Assembly: GCA_905116865.2 (NCBI GenBank)
Contig: CAJHNH020000224.1
Coordinates: forward strand, 2,108,910 to 2,172,909
DNA: 64,000 bases
Direction: 5' to 3'
From: Candidula unifasciata
Lineage: Eukaryota > Mollusca > Gastropoda > Stylommatophora > Geomitridae
In this document: in pieces, positions 56,836 through 64,000 of the stretch
Layout: the number at the start of each line of letters is the position of its first letter
Position numbering within the stretch: the first letter of the stretch is position 1
Translations under genes and position numbers: made by a program
The notes under the pieces: generated by a model
The model's input: only the letters and a program-made list of their open reading frames with translations
Database searches by the model: none
What the model was told of the DNA's origin: nothing

Positions 56836-57935
56836 CTGGCTGTACCCGGCCACGCGTTGCTGTGGCTAAGTTTGGCTAAATGGAAAAGAAAATAGAAATC
56901 GCACATGTCTAACATGGGAAATATCGCAATATTGTCTGCACAGAAATGAAGATAGTCTTCGATGCCCCCCCCCCCCCCCTCCCCAATCAGCTGACTACTA
57001 TCTTGCTCATCGAAATTTTTTTTAAAAGAAAGAAAATAGAAATCGCACATGTCTATTATAGTTAATTTCGCAATGTCATTGCCTGCGCAGATATAGAGAT
57101 AGTCACAGAGATAGTCATGTTTGCGGACTCTAAAACACGCAACATATAATTGTGTCATTATATTAGTGGCCATTTATATTTTATTATTAGGACTTTAAAA
57201 AAGGGTTATTTGGTTATCACACACTAAAGATGATTGTATTTTTAAAGAGACTTACTACTGTACTTGTAAATAGCCAAGAAAGTCGGAAAAAAATAGTAAG
57301 AATGTCTGAGGTAGCGTTAGTAAAATATAAACAAATTAAAAAAAACGAAAACTTTAAAATCATGTGTTAAGCTCTCTAAGTAAACAATTTCTGTCATCAC
57401 CCTCTTCCCTTCCCTGACTACTGCTCTCTCCCTCTCCGAAGGGTGTGAAAGTCATCACATGACGACTAAAATGGGGAATTGTAATGAGAGATAAATGTGG
57501 TCAGTGTAATTTTTCCATACCATCCTTTAAGTACCATTACTACTATCACCACCACCACCATAAAAACTAAACTAATGTGACTACTATCTGTTTTATCATC
57601 GGGGTAGACAGGGGGTCGTGATCCAGAATATTTGGCGCTGCATGCTGTCGCCATGGACTGGTCAGGTAAGGATGTGTAATTCTGAACACCCCCCACCCCC
57701 ACCCCGACAGAAAAAAAAAACTACATCTCCTAACTATAAAACCTGGGTCTCCTGCATGACAGCCCTACGGTGTAACCGGCCAGCCACAACTACTAATGCG
57801 GCTGCTAATATGAGTGGGCAAGGCAGTTACTGTGACTTCAAACTTTCTCAGTTTGAATTTACTCCCCCCCCCCCCCCCCCCCCCCCCCCAATTTACTGAC
57901 TACTCTTTTCCCCATCGAGGTAGTTAAAAAAAAGG
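56836..57935 (-). mobile_element. Helitron-like 3' region, copy 3
   Basis: On the - strand the end is hairpin GCCAC-AGCAACGC-GTGGC (56,849-56,866), 9 nt and CCAG (56,836-56,839; CTAG in the other copies). Upstream the body is collinear with 41,764-43,150 but lacks the nested SINE. A helicase C-terminus remains at 57,060-57,160: TQLYVACFRVRK and DYLYICAGNDIAK. It resembles the 'GQLYVA.SRV' ending of Helitron/Pif1 helicases. The rest is non-coding with a C27 run near 57,864. Confidence 0.8.
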
Positions 57936-57959
57936 AAGATAATTTTTTTGAAAAATGCA

Positions 57960-58830
57960 GATATTACATTGAAGAAGATCTTCATACTTTTTAAATATAT
58001 TTTAAAGCCAGGCGTTTGCAACCTGCAAAATGTAGTGAGACAGGAGAACGTTCTCTCACCATCTCCGTTTAAATCATTTGCAGTAAATAGTTGTAATAGT
58101 TATGATCCACTTATCACTGGCGAAAACATTATTCTGGAACTTAACTATAAGCACAACGCACTTCTCTGTTCGAACAGTGCAAATGAACTAAAACATTTGA
58201 TCCTGTCCGTTCAAAATCACAGTCAAGATTAAAACCTGAATTCAGGAAAAACAAAAATAATACCAACAGGAAAACTGTCAGACACCCCACCCCCTCCTTT
58301 TTCCCCACACACATATGCATATATACACAAATAAAAAAGCAACTGAAAATGTCGTAGACATTAAATATCTAAATTCCATAATGAACAGAAATACAGACTG
58401 TTCAGTAGAAGCTAAACGGAAGATACCGATACAAAATTAATCAAGCTTTAATGTCTATGGTTAATCACTAATAAGAAATCAAAGTCAAAATTTTGAGAGA
58501 ATGCAGTTTCTTTGTTTCAATATAATCATGTAGGAAGGGGGGATTGGGGGGGGGGGGGGGGGGGGGGACTAATATCCGAAAAGATCTGAACATAAAAAAG
58601 AATGGTTCGTAAACAGTATCGTTTCTCGGAAACTGAAATACCTTGACCACAATAACGCCACAGTTCACTGGAAAGAACAGTAATGGAGGGTGTTCTACCG
58701 CTTAAAAAGGGCAGAGGGCGACCAGCATGGAGATGCTGATACAACAGATAAGGTAAAGTGCATAAGGCGGGACAGCTAGCTAAAGACCAAGTTTGTTTTA
58801 GGCGGTCCTTGATGGAAGCAATATTCTGTA
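57960..58830 (+). pseudogene. LINE RT C-terminal fragment
   Basis: Pieces: ALLCSNSANELKHLILSVQN (after the YADD region), SGKTKIIPTGK near 58,240, a 'KYLNSIMNRNTDCSVEAKRK' segment near 58,360, then SLERTVMEGVLPLKKGRGRP near 58,670-58,725. Stops and a G21 run interrupt it. Confidence 0.65.
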
Positions 58831-59059
58831 AAATACGCTCTGCTACATAACAATAAGTGTTAGGATAACAGACAGTGTAACAGAGTATTGCATTTGTGTG
58901 AGCCCTGTATTCTTAAGTGATAACCCGTAGACAGGTGAGGAGTTGCTTTGGCTGTATAGTTTGTTCAGACGTCACCTGCTGGGAGAGAGCATGTATTTGT
59001 TCTGCTTTGCTGCTTGGGTATAATAGAGAAGACACTTCCTGAGGACAACCCTAGTGCAG

Positions 59060-59760
59060 GAGATATAATCATATGCACTGATGGCTAAGTGGACAGGGGA
59101 CAAGGACGAAATCTTGGCTTACAACATAACCAAAACAAGCATGCGGCATATCGGTATATAGAGAAAATCTTAGCCGAACATGTTATCAGGTCTGGGAACA
59201 ATCAAAACATCAAATGGAAAATGTGACAGCGATTAAAAGCAGAATAGGTCAAGCGAAGGCAGCATTAAAAAAATGATAAATATCAATCAATCGCTCTCAT
59301 TTAATGTCAGAAAAAGAGTACTAAAATGTTACATAGAACCTGTTCTGTTGTATGGCAGCGACTCTCGGAATGTCTGTGAACAAATTAAGAAGAATTTGGA
59401 AGCAACAGAGATGTGGTTTCTGAGACGAATGTTACGAGTACCTTGGACGGCCAGTGTAACTAACAACGATTGCTTAAAAAAAGCTAATGAAAGTAGATCT
59501 CTATATACAACAATAGGAGAGGAACAAACACTGTTCTTAGGCCACATAATGAGAAAAGAGGCATTGGAAAACAACGTGACATCTGGAAAGATCAGTGGAA
59601 ATAGGGGTAGACGCAGACCAAGAGAGAAGACGCTGGATGGGTTGAAAAAGGCATGGAGGAATATCATCAAGAGAGCTGTTCTAGTCAACCAGGGATTGTG
59701 ATCTGTGGAGAGACATGAGCGCCTACGCCAGTTGGCAAGACACATGATGATACTGATGAC
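59060..59760 (+). pseudogene. LINE RT C-terminal fragment, family D
   Basis: Encodes IKSRIGQAKAALKKM, INQSLSFNVRKRVLKCYIEP, VLLYGSDSRNVCEQIKKNLE, ATEMWFLRRMLRVPWTASVT and FLGHIMRKEALENNVTSGKI in one 142-codon frame from 59,273, then a GATGATACTGATGA-type end. This is the classic C-terminus of a LINE reverse transcriptase. It is the least damaged family D copy. It is called a pseudogene because everything upstream of the thumb is missing. Confidence 0.8.
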
Positions 59761-60234
59761 ATCTCCTTATGGTGTCAGATTTGCAGAGCATGCCTAAAGA
59801 CGAGTGGAATACTGTTTTCTTCTTGTATTCCACACAAAAACATTTGATCTTGGGTAGCATCAATCCAGGTGGGAGTCACTGGACTAGTTGACACCTATGT
59901 CATAACATTGAAACAAATTGGCAGTTTTTAAAGTTGCTAACAGGATGAAGATAACTGGCTACAAAAATTATTCAATAGATGAAGATAAGTTTTACTGATA
60001 CACTAGACTGAAAGTCACATTAGACTCTTCCGGCTGTTTGTTTGGTTTGCACTCCATGTCCTCCTTTTCTTTTTCCTTTCACTCTCTATTTTCTGTCTCC
60101 TTGTGCATTTTGGTTTGCCTGTGTTGCTTTGACCGTGTGGGTTTAGTGCAAGAAAATTATATTTCTACTGTTATCAGATTTTCTTAGGTTAGGCTTGGAA
60201 GAAATTGAACATATCTGTGATTATTTACTTTCAG
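59761..60234. other. Intronic, nothing recognised
   Basis: Ordinary intron sequence leading to exon 11. Confidence 0.45.
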
Positions 60235-60352
60235 TTTATGGCGGCGCCACAGTGACACACTCATCACAGACACAGATTGCTACCTATTTGACCGACTCGA
60301 TGCATGTGACTTTTCATCACCTGATGACAGACAACTTTGTCGCCAAGCTCAG
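60235..60352 (+). CDS. Separase-like exon 11
   Basis: Follows TTTACTTTCAG. The phase-consistent frame completes a Val codon and reads YGGATVTHSSQTQIATYLTD, SMHVTFHHLMTDNFVAKL, ending AG/GTAATT in phase 2. Residues 677-715. The 'A.YL..S..VTF.H' part matches the separase segment after the exon 10 motif. A second frame through the same bases (LWRRHSDTL...) is also open but breaks the phase from exon 10, so it is rejected. The next exon is not found before 64,000. Confidence 0.8.
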
Positions 60353-60569
60353 GTAATTATCTAGTTATCTTAGCTGAATACAATGTGGTAAAAGCACAAT
60401 CGGCGGGGCAGTAAAGGTCCTTGTATTGTCTATCTTCTTATACAGATGTAAGATGGGTCTTTTATTGCATAAATGGAAAGGAGGATTCAGGCTTTCGAGT
60501 ATAAATGCTAAAAGACGCATTTTACTAAATAGTTATTCAGAATACAAAACTAACAAATAGGTAAGAGAC

Positions 60570-60715
60570 GAAATAAATAAATTTGCAGGACACCAGAAGC
60601 CTATATTGGCATTGGTAGTTGGGCAAAGAAAAACCTGGAGTGACAACATCAAGAAATGGACAAGACTAAGTTATTATACACTTGTTGAACAAGCAAAAGG
60701 CAGAGAAAGATGACA
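60570..60715 (+). pseudogene. LINE C-terminal crumb
   Basis: Translation AGHQKPILALVVGQRKTWSD then NIKKWTRLSYYTLVEQAKGR has the look of a LINE RT tail of a different family, abutting the next fragment. Confidence 0.5.
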
Positions 60716-60734
60716 GGTTTTTTTTTAAATTAAA

Positions 60735-61040
60735 ATTTTTATTATTGTGAGCTAGTGCTTCCAACAATAAGGAAAACAATGAGAAGAAGACAAACAAAGT
60801 TTTTTGGTCATGTGATGAGAAAAGGAGCACTGAAGAATATCGTGACATCTGGCAAGATCACTGGTAGAAGAGGCAGAGGCAGTTCAAAATACAGTAGTTG
60901 GGGGGGGGGGGGGGGTCGGGACTTAAGACAGTGGCGTGGAGAAATATATTCAGTGAAATTCATCCTTAACACCAAAGACCGAGATGAGTGGAGATGCTCG
61001 AACGCCTAGTTGGCAAGGCGCTTGATGACGATGAGTACTT
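60735..61040 (+). pseudogene. LINE family D 3' end
   Basis: LPTIRKTMRRRQTKFFGHVM, RKGALKNIVTSGKITGRRGR, a G16 run, then a RDEWRCSNA-stop and a 'CAAGGCGCTTGATGACGATGA' type end, the same 3' formula as at 33.6 and 59.7 kb. Confidence 0.75.
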
Positions 61041-63049
61041 TCATCGATACACCTTCACGCCCCTAACGGGTCAAGGGTTATGTTGTATATGTAATGAATT
61101 AGTATAAAAGCTATGACAAGACACCACAGTATATTTTTGAAATATGTTAACAAAATTTCCTTTTTAATGCATTTCAAGTTTAAAAAGATAAATTGTGAAC
61201 CAAACTTGTGTAATTTTTACTGAATAATTACAAAGAGAGAAAACACATATTTAACTGAAATTCACCATGTGTTTGTAAGTTTAAACTGACGTGACTGATA
61301 CGTATTGCTTAGCTTGTACATTAACTATTTCTGTCACATACTCTATGTGGTGGTGGTCTAACGGAACCAGATAGCAAACTGGCCAAGATTTATCTACACC
61401 TCTCTGTCTTCATCACTTACAGTAAAGAAACCGACAAAATACATTGATTGGCACTTATAAAAAGACGTTGATAGAAGGACTTTTTTTCCTTCGACCAACC
61501 GCACCAAGATGGTGACGAATATCTTCTCAGCCTTCAATGTGTAAAACAAAATAACAAAACATCATTGCTTTTCGTTGGAAATTTGGTATTTTTACTAATA
61601 TCGATTTGTCGATGTTGCCTGTGATGCTGTAGGACAGTTGTATACGCATGTCAGGGTGGATGTTCGGTCTGCCTAGTTTTCCAAACAGTGAGCGACACTG
61701 CTGAATGCGGTTGGCGATCTCGATAACATTAAAAACACAGGTTACGAGGAAGAGAGTGAGTAGGATCACTTTCTTTTATCTGGCTTAGAAGCAAAGTGGC
61801 AGAACAGGGATCAGCTGGTCTGAAGGACGAGACACTGCCATACTCGGACAAGATGTCTAATGTTGCCTGTTCCAGTATTCATTAGTGTCTGTCCGACTAT
61901 ACAGATATAGTTCCAATTTAGGGGGGGGGGGGTGTTGTTGCAGCTGGTCATCACTGCTCAGTCTACATCAGAGGAAGTCGTAATGTCTCTCTGGTGGAGA
62001 ATGCAACGCAAGATACTACACACAGACAAGGGACCGTAGGTGTTACTGTCAGTTTCACAACAGATAAATCGGTGGAGACTTCCGGTCTAAAATGGGGGAT
62101 TAGGCATGGCAGAATGTTTAGCTTCGAAGTTATTTTTGCTTCAGACAGCTCTTTGCTAATGCAATTTAAACATATGGACGCTGGTCTGCGGTTTCGCTGC
62201 CTGAACTACTGAGTTTAGTGCTTTGTCATGTGAGCTGTGTTTTTGTGTGTAATGGCTTTCATTTGTGCAGCGGTTGTGTCGTGGTATTCAATATGGCCGC
62301 TAGCCAGTGTACGTATGAGCTGGTGAAATACCTTATTTAATAATTCTACGTGTGTATTGCCAACTTATCGTGCCCGACTGCTTCCACCAACGGCTAACTA
62401 CATTTCTGTTATCGACTGTTGGCTTTGGCGTCTCTAATTCCTGGGTGTGCATATATCTGGATTGTGCCGGGACTACAATTTTTTTTCCAGCAGGGACATT
62501 TCATTTGATTTTAACTGGCAGAGGAACGGAGCAAGTATGAGGAAACCCGACTGCGGTGATGTTGCAACTAAGATTAAAATTCTTTTCTACGAGTACTGAT
62601 CTATACATTATGTGTTTGTTTATCGTATAAACTGTTTCTACAGTCTCCAATGGTTTCCCCTGTTTGTTTATGCTTTTATCATATAACCAAGTTGTTCCTT
62701 ACTGCCCAACATAGACTGCAAAATAGTTCCTTCGGAATCAGAGAGCGTCTGCTCTATAGTCAAGAAACCAGCATCCTGCACATAAATAAGCCGGATCTGT
62801 AAAAATGATGTGCACATAAAACTGAATTTCTGGAACAAGATCAAAGTCCGGATGTAGACATATAACCAGGAATTTCTATCGTGATGACACCGGGCCTGGC
62901 CGCACCCACCCTTTTTCCAATTTAGGACGGGCCTGCGTGTCCATTTTGTGACTTTTTGAAAATAAAGGCCGTTCGTCTGTATCTCTCCTTTACTTTCATT
63001 TTCCTTTCCTTTCTTGCTTCCCCCTTGTCTTTGCCGAGCTTCTTTTCTT

Positions 63050-63050
<1 letters not shown>
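61041..63050. other. No gene recognised
   Basis: The next separase exon was sought here and not found. Open frames at 61,527-61,769 (- strand, hydrophobic start) and 61,994-62,212 have no recognisable domain. Confidence 0.4.
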
Positions 63051-63096
<46 letters not shown>

Positions 63097-63100
63097 CTCC
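63051..63100. repeat. (CT)n microsatellite
   Basis: A CT run of about 40 bp followed by CTCCTCCTC. Confidence 0.95.
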
Positions 63101-63710
63101 TCCTCTGCCTCCACTTTTCCCTCTCAATTCTCTACCCCACCCCATCCCCCTTTTCTGCAATAGTAGAATCAGAAATTATTTACTACTACATGACCTGTTT
63201 TTTTTAATATTAAATAGGGCAGTTACTACGGTTCTAGAATCAGGTCAGGCCGGACTTTTTTTTTTAAATGACCTTGGTTCCCAGGTCCACCCAGCCATGA
63301 ATGTAAAAAATGGAACCTATAGCAACCACACTGAAACAGCCAAGCATGGGTTGGGAGGGGTCAAGGCCGCGGCCACATTGACATGGGGGCGCGTGGTAAC
63401 TGGAAACGTGAGGTCACTTAGATTGCTCGATCTGCTTTTGGCGCTCAGTGTCCTAACACCCCCCCCCCCACCCCATTTTTTTCACCACCCCCTTTTTTCC
63501 ACCTAAGTCTTCCTTCTCTGTTCTCATCTATCTCTTTCCTTTGATCCTTTACTCTTTTACACATTTTCCCCTTTCTTTCTCCATCTTTCCTTTCTTCATT
63601 TCCTTACTCTGTTCTAGCTTGCTCTCCGTGTTCCTCTATTTCTGTCTCCTCTTTATCCTCCCTTTTTTATTGTATATTTCTTTACGCCCCCCACTCTCTC
63701 TCTCTCCCTC

Positions 63711-63761
<51 letters not shown>

Positions 63762-64000
63762 GCTCTCTCTCTCTCATCTCTCCCCTCCTCTTTTTTTTTC
63801 TTGTTTACTATATTTACCATAACTGTCTTTTCTAGTGGTTGTGTCTAGTACACATGCAACTGTGCTATGTTTGAGGGAGTGAGTTGGGTTTCAACATGAG
63901 GCTTGTGTTTTTTGCTTTGATATATTGTTATATTTGTTAGCAATTCAGGCATATTTTCACTCTCTGTCGTGTCTCCCTACCTACCCTCTCTCTTTATCTG
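63101..64000. other. Pyrimidine-rich low-complexity sequence
   Basis: Long C/T-rich stretches (63,461-63,795) including a CT run at about 63,713-63,758. No gene is recognised. Confidence 0.6.

Noticed and set aside
60235..60352. Alternative open frame LWRRHSDTLITD through exon 11
   Set aside because: It does not match the phase left by exon 10, and the phase-consistent frame fits the separase pattern better.
60353..64000. Further separase exons with catalytic His/Cys motifs
   Set aside because: No phase-compatible open block flanked by AG and GT with separase-like residues was found before the window ends.

Overview
The window reads as nuclear DNA of an invertebrate animal, most likely a mollusc. 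It is AT-rich, full of microsatellites and poly-G/poly-C runs, and packed with decayed LINEs, SINEs, a Helitron, hAT-like and piggyBac-like elements and LTR debris. The taxon is an inference from this repeat style and from the protein resemblance below. Nothing suggests a prokaryote, plasmid or virus genome.

The only convincing host gene is on the + strand. Eleven short exons between 15,536 and 60,352 join with canonical AG/GT borders and matching phases at all ten junctions into an open frame of 715 codons. The product resembles the middle part (helical TPR-like superhelix and the region leading to the protease domain) of separase (ESPL1), the cysteine protease that cuts cohesin at anaphase. 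The 5' exons and the catalytic C-terminal exons are not visible here, so the gene is partial at both ends. Introns run from 0.5 to 9.7 kb and hold nearly all the other features.

1-15.5 kb (upstream or a large 5' intron): stacked CR1/L2-type LINE copies on the - strand, a 1.2 kb CA-rich array, a 437 bp GATA array, a two-copy dispersed repeat of which one copy holds a 138 bp piggyBac-like MITE, tRNA-derived SINEs, a G-rich tandem array ending in a Helitron-like 3' terminus, and two LINE fragments lying tail to tail.

15.5-36.6 kb (exons 1-5): a long RTE/craniofacial-type LINE split by a probable 671 bp solo LTR, a nearly full-length R2-like LINE with a restriction-like endonuclease, a Ty3/gypsy reverse transcriptase remnant, SINEs and a tRNA-Ala-like relic.

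36.6-54 kb (exons 6-10): a CTT array, a LINE with a nested SINE, a Helitron 3' end carrying a nested SINE with a 7 bp target duplication, a Gag-type LINE ORF1 interrupted by an RNase H fragment of another LINE, and a 1,225 bp hAT-like element with an exact 8 bp target duplication that carries a LINE tail.

54-64 kb (exon 11 and beyond): a LINE interrupted by a SINE with a 13 bp target duplication, a second Helitron end that retains the helicase C-terminus, more LINE tails, then CT-rich low-complexity sequence with no further exon recognised. Several insertions can be checked against an uninterrupted copy inside this same window, which gives a relative order of transposition events.
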